Shown piece by piece: positions 1-13,588 of a stretch of DNA of 64,000 nt. This stretch comes from Hyperoodon ampullatus (taxonomy: Eukaryota > Chordata > Mammalia > Artiodactyla > Ziphiidae), in contig OX457065.1 in NCBI GenBank assembly GCA_949752795.1, positions 4,313,501 through 4,377,500 on the forward strand. Reading direction: 5' to 3'. How positions within the stretch are numbered: the first letter of the stretch is position 1; each line of letters starts with the position of its first letter. The notes below the pieces were generated by a model. That model was not told the origin of the DNA. It ran no database searches and saw nothing but the letters and a program-made list of their open reading frames with translations. A program made the translations under genes and the position numbers.

Positions 1-3000
1 ACACCGATTGCCTCAGCCACTCATACAACCATAAACTAGGTCACTAATGCACCCATTCCTTCAACCATTACTTCAGCTAGTCCTTCAGCCATTGATACAG
101 CCATTCTCTCAGGCTTTCATACACCAATTCCCTCAGCTATTAATACTGTAAACAAATTCCCACGTCCATTAATTCACACATTCCCGTATCCATTAATTCA
201 CCTTTTCTCTCAGCCATTAATTCAGGCATTCTCTCAGCCATTAAGTCACCCATCTTTAAGTCATTAACTAACCTATTCCCTCAGCCACTAATACACTCAT
301 TCCTTTAGTCTTTACTTCACACATTCCCTCAGCCAGAATTCACCTATTCTGGCAGCCATTAATACACCAATTCCCTAAGGCCTAATACACCCATTTTCTT
401 AGCAATTAGTCCACACATGCCCTCATGCCATTAATACACCCATTCCCTTTCTCATTTATAAACCCATTCGCTCAACCATTAGTTCACTGTTACCTCAATC
501 ATTAGTTCACAGGTCCCTGACCCATTAGTTTATCCATTGCCCCATCCCTTAATACTCCCATTCCCTCAGGCACTCAATCACACTTTCATTTAGCCACTAA
601 TCCTCAGCCATTATTTAAGCCATTCCCTCAGCCTTTGATACACCAATTCCCTCAGGCACTAATACATACATTCCCACATGCATTAAATCAGCCACTTCCT
701 CAGCCATTAATTGGGACAATCCCTGAGCCATTAATTCAGTCATTCTCTGCACCATTAATTCAGCCAATCCCTCAGCCATTCCTTCACACATTCCCTCAGC
801 AATAATCCACCCATTCCTTCAGCTATTAACTCACCCATTCCCTCTGCTGTTGATAAACCTCAGCCACTGACACACCTATTCCTTCATGCCATTATTCACC
901 CATTCCCTTGTCCCTAATAATGATTCCCTCAGCCAGTAATTCACCCATTCCCTCAGCGGTAATAGAGACTCCCTCAGCTAGTCAGCCATTTCCTCAGCCA
1001 TTAATCCATCCACTCCCTCAGCCATTAACATATCCATTCTCTCAGCAATTAATTCACCCATTTCCTCAGCAGTAATAGAGACTCCCTTAGCTATTCTGCC
1101 ATTTCCTCAGCCATTAATCCATCTACTCCCTCAGCCATTAACATATCCATTCTCTCAGCCATTAATTCACCCATTTCCTCATGCCATTAACTCACCCATT
1201 CCCTCGGCCCTCAAACAAGCTTTCCGCCACCTATTAATTCATCCATTCTCTCAGCCGTTAGTTCACTCATGCTCTCAGCCACAAACACACGATTTCGGTA
1301 AATCATTCATTCACCTATTCCCTCTGTCATATTTCACTCATTCTATCCACCATTTCTCTTTCCACTCATTCTCTAAGGCACTAATGCACCCAGTCCCTCA
1401 GGCATTAATTCACCTACTCCCCCGCCATTAGTTCACCCATTCCATCAGCTACATTCACCCATTTCCTAAGACATTCGTTCACCCATTCCCTCAACCACTG
1501 ATATACCGATTTCCCAGCCCACTAATACACCCATTCTCTCAGTCGTTAATTCAGTACTCCCTCAGCCTTTAATTCACCCATTCCTTCAGCCATTAATTAA
1601 CCTATAACCTCAGGTGTAAATTCACCCATTCCCTCAGCCATTTATTCAGTTTTCCCTCAGCCATTAACTCAGCCAATCCTTCACCCACTAAATCACCCAT
1701 TCCTCACCATTAATTCACCCATTCCTCACCATTAATTCACCCATTCTTTACAACATTAAGCCAGCCATATTCTCATCCACTGTTTCACCCATTCTTGCAG
1801 CCACTAATAAGCCTCCTGCAGCCCTTCATTCATTCATTCCCTCAGCCATTAATTCACTAGTTAGCTTAGGAATTAGTTCACTTACTACCTCAGCCATTAG
1901 TTTATCCATTCTCTCAGCCATTAGTTTACCCATCCCCTCAACCATTAATTCACCTATTCCCTGAGCCTTTAATACACCCATTCCATGAGCCATTAATACA
2001 CCTATCCCCTTATCTATAATATGCACATTCCCTCATGCCATTAATACACCCATTCCTTCAGCCATTAATTCATCTATTCCCTCAGCCATTAATACACTCA
2101 CTTCCTCTTGGCATTAATTAATGCATACCCTCAACCCTAATACAAACTTTCCTTCAGCTATTAATTCATCCGTCTGCTCAGCCACTAACCCACCATTTCC
2201 GTAAGTCATTAATTCAACCATTTTTCTCTGCCATAAGTTCAGTCATTCAGCCACTAATGCACCCAGTTCCTCCAAGCATTAATTCACCTATTACATCAGC
2301 TATTAGTTCACCCATTCCATAAGCTACATTCGCCCATTTCTTAAGAAGTTAGTTCACCCATTCCCTCAAACAGTAAAACACCCGTTTTCTAGGTGACTAA
2401 TGCACCCATTCTCTCACCCATTAATTCAGCCAATCCCTGAGACATTCTCTCGGCCATTAATTAAACTGTTTCTTCAGACATTCCCCCATTCTCTCAGCCA
2501 CAAATACACCCACATCTTTGGCCACTAATGCACCCATTTTCTCAGGTATTAATTCACCTGCTGTGTCCATCATTAATACAGCCAATCCCTCAGCCATTAT
2601 TTCAGCCATTCCCATAGCCTTTGATATAGCAATTCCCTTAACCATTAATACACACACTCCTCCATCCATTAATTCACCCATACCATCTGTTAATTCACCG
2701 ATCCCTAGCCATTAATTCATCCATTTCCTCAGCCATTAATTTACCCATTCCCTCTACCATTAATTCAGCCATTCTATCCACCTTAGTTCAACCATACTGT
2801 AATCCACTAGTCCAGCCAGTACTTCAGGCATTAATTCACATATTCCCTCTGCCATTAGTTCACTCATTGCCTCAACCACTAATATACCCATTTACTAGGC
2901 ATTCAATGCACCCATCCTCTCAGCATTAATTCAACCATTCTCTAAGCCATTAATTCAGCCAGTCCCTTAGCCATTAATACAGATTTCTCCGTTGCATTTT

Positions 3001-3200
3001 TTTATTTTATTGTTTAAAAAATTCTTTTTGATGATGACCATTTTTAAGGTCTTTTTAAACTGCTACAATATCGCTTCTGTTTCATGTTCGGGTTTTTGGC
3101 TGTGAGGCATGTGGGACCTTAGCTCCCAGACCAGGTATCAAACCCACACTCCCTGCATTGGAAGGCGAAGTCTTAAACACTGCACTGCCAGGCAAGTCCC
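1..3200. repeat. Higher-order unit A (contracted, about 3.2 kb)
   Basis: Position 1 aligns with about 3240 of unit B, just after the minus-strand SINE, so the window opens almost at a unit boundary. Compared with unit B, two blocks are missing. One is about 1.2 kb with its junction near 780, and it includes the place where units B, C and D carry the plus-strand SINE. The other is about 0.8 kb with its junction near 1630. A block starting at 961 and 1074 is doubled with a 113-bp period, as in unit C. The unit ends with SINE copy 3000-3200. Confidence 0.8.
3000..3200 (-). mobile_element. CHR-like tRNA-derived SINE, antisense, copy in unit A
   Basis: Read on the minus strand it begins GGGACTTGCCTGGCAG and shows decayed Pol III box A and B regions followed by an A-rich tail. 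Flanking duplications are 2986-2999 (diverged) and 3201-3214, of the form tctccatttcattt, which is itself array sequence. The same insertion recurs in every higher-order unit. Confidence 0.85.
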
Positions 3201-4792
3201 TCTCCATTTCATTTAAATCATACACTCCGGCATCCATTAATACACCCATTCCCTCAGCCACTCATACACCCATAACCTAGGTCACTAATGCAAACATTCC
3301 TTCAGCCATTACTTCAGCTAGTCCCTCAGCCATTAATACAGCCATTCTCTCAGCCTTTCATGCACCAATTCCCTCAGCTATTAATACTGTACACACATTC
3401 CCACGTCCATTAATTCACCCATTCTCATATCCATTAATTCACCTTTTCTCTCAGCCATTAATTCAGGCATTCTCTCAGCCATTAAGCCACTCATCTCTAA
3501 GTCATTAACTCACTTATTCCCTCAGCCACTAATACACTCATTCCTTTAGTCATTACTTCACACATTCCCTCAGCCAGAATTCACCTATTCTGGCAGCCAT
3601 TAATACACCAATTCCCTAAGGCCTAATACACCCATTCTCTTTGCAATTAGTCCACCCATGCCCTCATGCCATTAATACACCCGTTCCCTTTCTCATTTAT
3701 GAACCCATTCGCTCAACCATTAGTTCACCATTACCTCAATCATTAGTTCACAGGTCCCTGAGCCATTAGTTTATCCATTGCCTTATCCCTCAATACTCCC
3801 ATTCCTTCAGGCACTCAATCACACTTTCCTTTAGCCACTAATCATAAACCATTATTTAAACCATTCCCTCAGCCTTTGATACACCACTTCCCTCAGGCAC
3901 TAATACATACATTCCCACATCCATTAATTCACCCATTTCCTCAGCCATTAATTGAGACAATCCCTGAACCATTAATTCAGGCATTCTTTCCACCATTAAT
4001 TCAGCCAAGCCCTCAGCCATTAATTCACCCATACCCTGAGTCATTAACTCACCTATTCCTTCAGCCATTAATACACTCATTCCCTCAATCATTACTTTAC
4101 ACATTCACTCAGCCATTAATTCACCTCTTCCCTCTGCCACTAATACACCAATTCCCTCATGCCTAAAAAACCCATTCTCTTAGCCATTAGTTCATCCATT
4201 CCCTCATGCCATTATGGAGCCATTGCCTTGACCATTATGTCACCCATTCCCTAAGCCATTAATTCACCTATTCCTTCTGCCATTAATACACCCATTCCCT
4301 CACGTCTAATACACCCATTCCCTTAGCCATTAGGTCACCCATTCCCTCATGACATTAATTTACCCCTTCCGTCAGCTCTTATACACACACTCCCTCAGCC
4401 CTTAATTCATCCATTGCCTCTCCATTAATTCACCACTCCTCTCAGCCATTAATGCATCTATTCCATCACCCATTAACATACCCGTGCTTCATGCCACTAA
4501 TACACCCATTCTCCTGGCCATTAATTCATCTACTTCCTCAGCATTAATACAACCGTTGCCTGTGCCATTAATTTACCCATTCCCTCAACCATTAATACAC
4601 CCTTTCCTTCAGTCATTATTTCACTCATTCCCTTAGCCACTAATACACCCATTCCATAGCCACTAATTCACTCATTCCCTTAGCCATTCATTCACCCATT
4701 TCCTCATGCCACTGATACATCCATTCCCTCAGGACATTGATACACCCATCGCTCAGCCACTGTTCATTTATTCCCTCAAAAACTAATACATG

Positions 4793-5007
4793 GGGCTTCC
4801 CTGGTGGCACAGTGGTTGAGAGTGCGCCTGCCAATGCAGGGGACACGGGTTCGTGCCCCGGTCCGGGAAGATCCCACATGCCGCAGAGTGGCTGGGCCTG
4901 TGAGCCATGGCCGCTGAGCCTGCGCATCTGCAGCCTGTGCTCCGCAACGGGAGAGGCCACAACAGTGAGAGGCCTGAGTACCACAAAAAACAAAATAAAA
5001 AACAAAC
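4793..5007 (+). mobile_element. CHR-2-like SINE, sense, copy in unit B
   Basis: It opens GGGCTTCCCTGGTGG, with box A GGCACAGTGG, a box B-like GGTTCGTGCCCC and an A-rich tail. Perfect 13-bp duplications aaactaatacatg flank it at 4780-4792 and 5008-5020. Several CpG positions have decayed to TG or CA compared with the unit D copy. Confidence 0.92.
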
Positions 5008-8000
5008 AAACTAATACATGCATTTTCTCAGCCTTTAATTCACCCACCACCTCAGCCCTTAACTCACCTATTCCCTCAGCCATTACTTGAACTATTCTCT
5101 CAGCCATTAATTCATCCATCCTCTCAGCCTTTGATACACCAATTCCATCAGCCATTAATACACATTCCCACACCCATTAATTCACCCATTCTCTCGGCCA
5201 TTAATTCAGCCAATCCCTCAGCCATTCCTTCACACATTCCCTCAGCAATAATCCACCCATTCCTTCAGCTATTAACTCACCCATTCCCTCTGCTGTTGAT
5301 AAACCTCAGCCACTGACACACCTATTCCTTCATGCCATTATTCACCCATTCCCTTGTCCCTAATAATGATTCCCTCAGCCAGTAATTCACCCATTCCCTC
5401 AGCAGTAATAGAGACTCCCTCAGCTAGTCAGCCATTTCCTCAGCCATTAATCCATCTACTCCCTCAGCCATTAACATATCCATTCTCTCAGCCATTAATT
5501 CACCCATTTCCTCATGCCATTAACTCATCCATTTCCTTGGCCCTCAAACAAGCTTTCCGCCACCTATTAATTCATCCGTTCTCTCCGCTGTTAGTTCACT
5601 CATGCTCTCAGCCACAAATACACGATTTCCGTAAATCATTCATTCACCTATTCCCTCTGCCATATTTCACTCATTCTATCCACCATTTCTCTTTCCACTC
5701 ATTCTCTAAGGCACTAATGCACCCAGTCCCTCAGGCATTAATACACCTATTCCCCAGCTGTTAGTTCACCCATTCCATCAGCCACATTCACCCATTTCCT
5801 AAGACATTCGTTCACCCATTCCCTCAGCCACTCATACACCGATTTCCTAGCCCACTAATACACCCATTCTCTCAGTCGTTAATTCAGTACTCCCTCAGCC
5901 TTTAATGCACCCATTCCTTCAGCCATTAATTAACCTATACCCTCAGGTGTTAATTCAACCATTCCCTCAGGCATTAATTCACCTATTCCATCACCTATTA
6001 GTTCAGCCATTTCGTCTGCCACATTCACCCATTTCCTAAGACATTGGTTCACCCATTCCATTAGACTCAAAGACATCCATTCACTCAGCTATTAACTCAC
6101 CCTTTCCCTCCACTATTCCCTCATCCATTAATACACCCATTCTTCAATCCATTAATGTACCCATTCCCTCATTCACTAGTACACACATTCCCTCCACATT
6201 AATTCACTCATTCCTTCAGCTGTTATGACTCATTCCGTCAGCCATTAATTCATCCATTCTGTCCACCATTAAGTCAGCCATTTTATCACCCATTATTTCA
6301 CCCATTCTTTCAGCCACTAATACACCTCTACTGGCAGCTATTCATTCATCCATCCCCTCATCCATTAATTTACTGATTACCATAGGAATTAGTTCACCCA
6401 TTCCCTCAGGCAATAATTCACCCATTAACTCAACTATTAATTCACCTTATCCCTCAGCCCTTAATACACCCATTCCCTGAGCCATTGATACACCTATTCC
6501 TTCATCTATAATATACCCATTGCCTCATGCCATTAATACAACCATTCCCTCAACCACTAATGCACCCATTCTTTCAACCATTAATTCACCCATTCCATCA
6601 GCCGTTAATACACCAATTGTTTTACGCCTAGACACCCATTCACTCAGCACTTAGTTCACCCATATCCCCACCATTAATTCAGACAGTCCCTCAGCCATTA
6701 TTTCATCCATTCCCAAAGCCTTTGATACACCAATTCCCTCAACCATTAATACACACACTCGCCCATCCACTAATTCACTCATGCACACCTCCATTAATTC
6801 ACCCATTCCCTCAGCCATTTATTCAGTTTTTCCTCAGCCATTAACTCAGCCAATCCTTCACCCACTAAATCACCCATTCCTCACCATTAATTCACCCATT
6901 CTCTCCAACATTAAGCCAGCCATATTCTCATCCACTGTTTCACCCATTCTTGTAGCCACTAATACACCTTCTGCAGCCCTTCATTCATTCATTCCCTCAG
7001 CCATTAATTCACTAGTTAGCTTAGGAATTAGTTCACTTACTACCTCAGCCATTAGTTTATCCATTCTCTCAGCCATTAATTTACCCATCCCCTCAACCAT
7101 TAATTCACCTATTCCCTGAGCCTTTAATACACCCATTCCCTGAGCCATTAATACACCTATCCCCTTTTCTAAAACATACACATTCCCTCATGCCATTAAT
7201 ACACCCATTCCTTCAGCCATTAATTCATCTATTCCCTCAGCCATTAATACACTCACTTCCTCTTGGCATTAATTAATGCATACCCTCAACCCTAATACAA
7301 ACTTTCCTTCAGCTATTAATTCATCCATCCGCTCAGCCACTAACCCACCATTTCCGTAAGTCATTAATTCACCCATTTTTCTCTGCCATAAGTTCACTCA
7401 TTCTCTAAGCCACTAATGCACCCAGTTCCTCCAAGCATTAATTCACCTATTACATCAGTCAGTAGTTCACCCATTCTATAAGCTACATTCGCCCATTTCT
7501 TAAGAAGTTAGTTCACCCATTCCCTCAAACAGTAATACACCCGTTTTCTAGGCGACTAATGCACCTATTCTCTCACCCATTAATTCAGCCAATCCCTGAG
7601 ACATTCTCTCGGCCATTAATTAAACTGTTTCTTCAGCCATTCCCCCATTCTCTCAGCCACAAATACATCCACATCTTCGGCCACTAATGCACCCAGTTTC
7701 TCAGGTATTAATTCACCCGCTGTGTCCGTCATTAATACAGCCAATCCCTCAGCCATTATTTCAGCCATTCCCATGGCCTTTGATACAGCAATTCCCTTAA
7801 CCATTAATACACACACTCCGCCATCCATTAATTCACCCATACCCATCTGTTAATTCACCGATCCCTAGCCATTAATTCATCCATTTCACAGCCATTAATT
7901 TACCCATTCACTCTACCATTAATTCACCCATTCTTTCCAGCTTAGTTCACCCATATTGTAATCCACTAATCCACCCAGTCCTTCAGGCATTAATTCACAC

Positions 8001-8160
8001 ATTCCCTCCGCCATTAGTTCACTCATTCCCTCAACCACTAATACACCCATTTACTAGGCATTCAATGCACCCATTCTCTCAGCATTAATTCAAACATTCT
8101 CTCGGCCATTATTTCAGCCATTCCCTTAGCCACTAATACACACATTTCTCCATTTCATTT

Positions 8161-8361
8161 TTTTTATTTTATTGTTTAAAAAAATTTTTTTGATGATGAC
8201 CATTTTTAAAGTCTTTTTAAACTGCTACAATATCGCTTCTGTTTCACGTTCGGGTTTTTGGCCCCGAGGCATGGGGGATCTTAGCTCCCCGACGAGGTAT
8301 CAAACCAAACCCCCTGCATTCGAAGGCAAAGTCTTAAACACTGGACTGCCAGGCAAGTCCC
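8161..8361 (-). mobile_element. CHR-like SINE, antisense, copy in unit B
   Basis: It is orthologous in position to the copy at 3000-3200. Flanking duplications are 8147-8160 and 8362-8375 (tctccatttcattt against tcaccatttcattt). It is a copy made by amplification of the large unit, not a new insertion. Confidence 0.85.
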
Positions 8362-9943
8362 TCACCATTTCATTTAAATCATACACTCCGGCATCCACTA
8401 ATACACCCATTCCCTCAGCCACTCATACACCCATAACCTAGGTCACTAATGCACCCATTCCTTCAGCCATTACTTCAGCTAGTCCCTCAGCCATTAACAC
8501 AGCCATTCTCTCAGCCTTTGATACACCAATTCCCTCAGCTATTAATACTGTACACACATTCTCACGTTCATTGATTCACCCATGCCCGTATCCATTAATT
8601 TACCTTTGCCCTCAGCCATTAATTCAGGCATTCTCTCAGCCATTAAGTCACCCATCTCTAAGTCATTAACTCACCTATTCCCTCAGCCACTAATACACTC
8701 ATTCCTTTAGTCTTTACTTCACACATTCCCTCAGCCAGAATTCACCTATTCTGGAAGCCATTAATACACCAATTCCCTAAGGCCTAATACACCCATTCTC
8801 TTAGCAATTAGTCCACCCATGTCCTCATGTCATTAATACACCCGTTCACTTTCTCATTTATAAACCCATTCGCTCAACCATTAGCTCACTGTTACCTCAA
8901 TCATTAGTTCACAGGTCCCTGAGCCATAAGTTTATCCATTGCCTCATCCCTTAATACACCCATTCCTTCAGGCACTAAATCACACTTTCCTTTAGCCACT
9001 AATCATAAGCCATTATTTAAACCATCCCCTCAGCCTTTGATACACCAATTCCCTCAGGCACTAATACATACATTCCCACATCCATTAATTCACCCATTTC
9101 CTCAGCCATTAATTGAGACAATCACTGAGTCATTAATTCTCCACCATTAATTTGGCCAAGCCCTCAGCCATTAATTCGCCCATACCCTGAGTCATTAACT
9201 CACCTATTCCTTCAGCCATTAATACACTCATTCCCTCAGTCATTACTTTACACATTCACTCAGCCATTAATTCACCTCTTCCCTCTGCCATTAATACACC
9301 AATTCCCTCATGCCTAAAAAACCCATTCTCTTAGCCATTAGTTCATCCATTCCCTCATGCCATTATGGAGCCATTGCCTTGACCATTATGTCACCCATTC
9401 CCTAAGCCATTAATTCACCTATTCCTTCCGCCATTAATACACCCATTCCCTCACGTCTAATACACCCATTCCCTTAGCCATTAGGTCACCCATTCCCTCG
9501 TGACATTAATTTACCCCTTCCTTCAGCTCTTATGCACACACTCCCTCAGCCCTTAATTCACCATTGCCTCTCCATTAATTCACCACTCCTCTCAGCCATT
9601 AATTCATCCATTCCATCACCCATTAATACACCCGTGCTTCATGCCATTAATACACCCATTCTCCCAGCCATTAATTCATCTATTTCATCAGCATTAATAC
9701 AACCGTTGCCTCCTGCCATTAATTTACCCATTCCCTCAACCATTAATACACACTTTCCTTCAGTCATTATTACACTCATTCCCTTAGCCACTAATACACC
9801 CATTCCATAGCCACTAATTCACTCATTCCCTTAGCCATTAACTCACCCATTTCCTCATGCCACTGATACATCCATTCCCTCAGGACATTGATACACCCAT
9901 CGCTCAGCCACTGTTCATTTATTCCCTCAAAAACTAATACATG

Positions 9944-10139
9944 GGGCTTCCCTGGTGGCACAGTGATTGAGAGTGCGCCTGCCAATGCAGGGGACACGGG
10001 TTCCTGCCCCAGTCCTGGAAGATCCCACATGCCGCAGAGCCATGGCCGCTGAGCCTGCGCGACCGCAGCCTGTGCTCCGCAACGCGAGAGGCCACAACAG
10101 TGAGAGGCCCACGTACTGCAAAAAAACAAAACAAAAAAC
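9944..10139 (+). mobile_element. CHR-2-like SINE, sense, copy in unit C
   Basis: It is the same insertion as at 4793. The flanking duplication is aaactaatacatg on the left (9931-9943) and aaactaatacacg on the right (10140-10152). About 25 bp are missing from the middle, after GCCGCAGAG, so this copy is shorter than its sisters. Confidence 0.9.
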
Positions 10140-13100
10140 AAACTAATACACGCATTTCCTCAGCCTTTAATTCACCCACTACCTCAGCCCTTAATTCACC
10201 TATTCCCTCAGCCATTACTTGAACTGTTCCCTCAGCCATTAATTCAGCCATCCTCTCAGCCTTTGATACACCAATTCCATCAGCCTTTAATACACATTCC
10301 CACACCCATTAATTCACCCATTCTCTCCGCCATTAATTCAGCCAATCCCTCAGCCATTCCTTCACACATTCCCTCAGCCATAATTCACCCATTCCTTCAG
10401 CTATTAATTCACCCATTCCCTCTGCTGTTGATAAACTTCAGCCACTGACACACCTATTCCTTCATGCCATTATTCACCCATTCCCTTTTCCCTAATAATG
10501 ATTCCCTCAGCCAGTAATTCACCCATTCCCTCAGCAGTAATAGAGACTCCCTCAGCTAGTCAGCCATTTCCTCAGCCATTAATCCATCCACTCCCTCAGC
10601 CATTAACATATCCATTCTCTCAGGAATTAATTCACCCATTTCCTCAGCAGTAATAGAGACTCCCTTAGCTATTCTGCCATTTCCTCAGCCATTAATCCAT
10701 CTACTCCCTCAGCCATTAACATATCCATTCTCTCAGCCATTAATTCACCCATTTCATGCCATTAACTCACCCATTCCCTCGGCCCTCAAACAAGCTTTCC
10801 GCCACCTATTAATTCATCCATTCTCTCAGCCGTTAGTTCACTCATGCTCTCAGCCACAAACACACGATTTCCGTAAATCATTCATTCACCTATTCCCTCT
10901 GTCATATTTCACTCATTCTATCCACCATTTCTCTTTCCACTCATTCTCTAAGGCACTAATGCACCCACTCCCTCAGGCAATAATTCACCTATTCTCCCGC
11001 CGTTAGTTCACCCATTCCATCAGCTACATTCACCCATTTCCTAAGACATTCGTTCACCCATTCCCTCAGCCACTCATACACCGATTTCCTAGCCCACTAA
11101 TACACCCATTCTCTCAGTCGTTAATTCAGTACTCCCTCAGCCTTTAATGCACCCATTCCTTCAGCCATTAATTAACCTATACCCTCAGGTGTTAATTCAA
11201 CCATTTCCTCAGGCATTAATTCACCTATTCCATCACCTATTAGTTCAGCCATTTCGTCTGCCACATTCACCCATTTCCTAAGACATTGGTTCACCCATTC
11301 CATTAGACTCAAAGACATCCATTCACTCAGCTATTAACTCACCCTTTCCCTCCACTATTCCCTCATCCATTAATACACCCATTCTTCAATCCATTAATGT
11401 ACCCATTCCCTCATCCACTAGTACACACATTCCCTCAACATTAATTCACCCATTCCCTCAGCTCTTATGACTCATTCCGTCAGCCTTTAATTCATCCATT
11501 CTGTCCACCATTAAGTCAGCCATTTTATCACCCATTATTTCACCCATTCTTTCAGCCACTAATACATCTCTTCCAGCAGCTATTCATTCATCCATCCCCT
11601 CATCCATTAGTTTACTGATTACCGTAGGAATTACTTCAACCATTCCCTCAGGCAATAATTCACCCATTAACCTAACTATTAATTCACCTTATCCCTCAGC
11701 CCTTAATACACCCATTCCCTGAGCCATTGATACACCTATTCCTTCACCTATAATATACCCATTGCCTCATGCCATTAATACAACCATTCCCTCAACCACT
11801 AATGCACCCATTCTTTCAACCATTAATTCACCCATTCCATCAGCCGTTAATACACCAATTGTTTTATGCCTAGACACCCATTGACTCAGCAGTTAGTTCA
11901 CCCATATCCCCACCATTAATACGGCCAGTCCCTCAGCCATTATTTCATCCATTCCCAAAGCCTTTGATACACCAATTTCCTCAACCATTAATACACACTC
12001 CCCCATCCACTAATTCACTCATGCACACCTCCATTAATTCACCCATTGCCTCAGACATTTATTCAGTTTTCCCTCAGCCATTAACTCAGCCAGTCCTTCA
12101 CCCACTAAATCACCCATTCCTCACCATTAATTCACCCATTCTCTCCAACATTAAGCCAGCCATATTCTCATCCACTGTTTCACCCATTCTTGCAGCCACT
12201 AATAAACCTCCTGCAGCCCTTCATTCATTCATTCCCTCAGCCATTAATTCACTAGTTAGCTTAGGAATTAGTTCACTTACTACCTCAGGCATTAGTTTAT
12301 CCATTCTCTCAGCCATTAGTTTACCCATCCCCTCAACCATTGATTCACCTATTCCCTGAGCCTTTAATACACCCATTCCCTGAGCCATTAATACACCTAT
12401 CCCCTTATGTATAATATACACATTCCCTCATGCCATTAATACACCTATTCCTTCAGCCATTAATTCATCTATTCCCTCAGCCATTAATACACTCACTTCC
12501 TCTTGGCATTAATTAATGCATACCCTCAACCCTAATATAAACTTTCTTTCACCTATTAATTCATCCATCTGGTCAGCCACTAACCCACCATTGCTGTAAG
12601 TTATTAATTCACAAATTATTTTCTGCCATAAGTTCACTCATTCTCTAAGCCACTAATGCACCCAGTTCCTCCAAGCATTAATTCACCTATTACATCAGCC
12701 ATTAGTTCACCCATTCCATAAGCTACATTCGCCCATTTCTTAAGAACTTAGTTCACCCATTCCCTCAAACAGTAATACACCATTTTCTAGGCGACTAATG
12801 CACCCATTCTCTCACCCATTAATTCAGCCAATCCCTGAGACATTCTCTCAGCCATTAATTAAACTATTTCTTCAGACATTCCCCCATTCTCTCAGCCACA
12901 AATACACCCACATCTTCGGCAATTAATGCACCCATTTTCTCAGGTATTAATTCACCTGCTGTGTCAGTCATTAATTCAGCCATTATTTCAGCCATTCCCA
13001 TAGCCTTTGATACAGCAATTCCCTTAACCATTAATACACACACTCCTCCATCCATTAATTCACCCATACCCGTCTGTTAATTCTCCCATCCCTAGCCATT

Positions 13101-13388
13101 AATTCATCCATTTCCTCAGCCATTAATTTACCCATTCCCTCTACCATTAATTCACTCATTTTTTCTGCCTTAGTTCACCCATACTGTAATCCCCTAATCC
13201 ACCCAGTCCTTCAGGCATTAATTCACACATTCCCTCTGCCATTAGTTCACTCATTCCCTCAGCCACTAATACACCCATTTACTAGGTCTTCAATGCACCC
13301 ATTCTCTCAGCATTAATTCAACCGTTCTCTTGGCCATTAACTCAACCATTCCTTTAGCCATTAATACACACATTTCTCCATTTGATTT

Positions 13389-13588
13389 TTTAATTTTATT
13401 GTTAAAAAATTTTTTTTGATGATGAGCATTTTTCAGGTCTTTTTAAACTGCTACAATATTGTTTCTGTTTTGCGTTTTGTTTTTTCGCCACGAGGCATGT
13501 GGGATCTTAGCTCCCGGACCAGGTATCAAACCCACACCCCCTGCATTGGAAGGCGAAGTCTTAAACACTACACTGCCAGGCAAGTCCC
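13389..13588 (-). mobile_element. CHR-like SINE, antisense, copy in unit C
   Basis: It is the same insertion as at 3000 and 8161, with flanking duplications at 13375-13388 and 13589-13602, each carrying one change. The tRNA-like part is recognisable from GAGGCATGTGGGATC on the plus strand. Confidence 0.85.

Larger units (their letters stand above)
3201..8361. repeat. Higher-order unit B (about 5.16 kb)
   Basis: This is a complete unit, running from the end of one minus-strand SINE to the end of the next. It contains the plus-strand SINE at 4793-5007 and ends with the minus-strand SINE at 8161-8361. The 113-bp block that is doubled in units A and C is single here (near 5407). I used this unit as the reference for comparing the others. 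Confidence 0.85.
8362..13588. repeat. Higher-order unit C (about 5.23 kb)
   Basis: This is a complete unit, collinear with unit B throughout. It holds the plus-strand SINE at 9944-10139 and the minus-strand SINE at 13389-13588. The 113-bp block is doubled (starts near 10539 and 10652), which accounts for the greater length. The plus-strand SINE copy has an internal deletion of about 25 bp. Confidence 0.85.

Noticed and set aside
4776..5173. Minus-strand frames rich in Cys, His and Trp over SINEs (also at 9927, 15141 and 26468)
   Set aside because: They are translations of the antisense strand of CHR SINEs and recur wherever the SINE does.
3876..5764. Open frames with LIHPFPQP, INSPIPSA or MGELMAEG repeats as secreted or repeat proteins
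   Set aside because: They are frame by-products of a 24-bp repeat, appear on both strands, drift freely between units and have no promoter or splice support.
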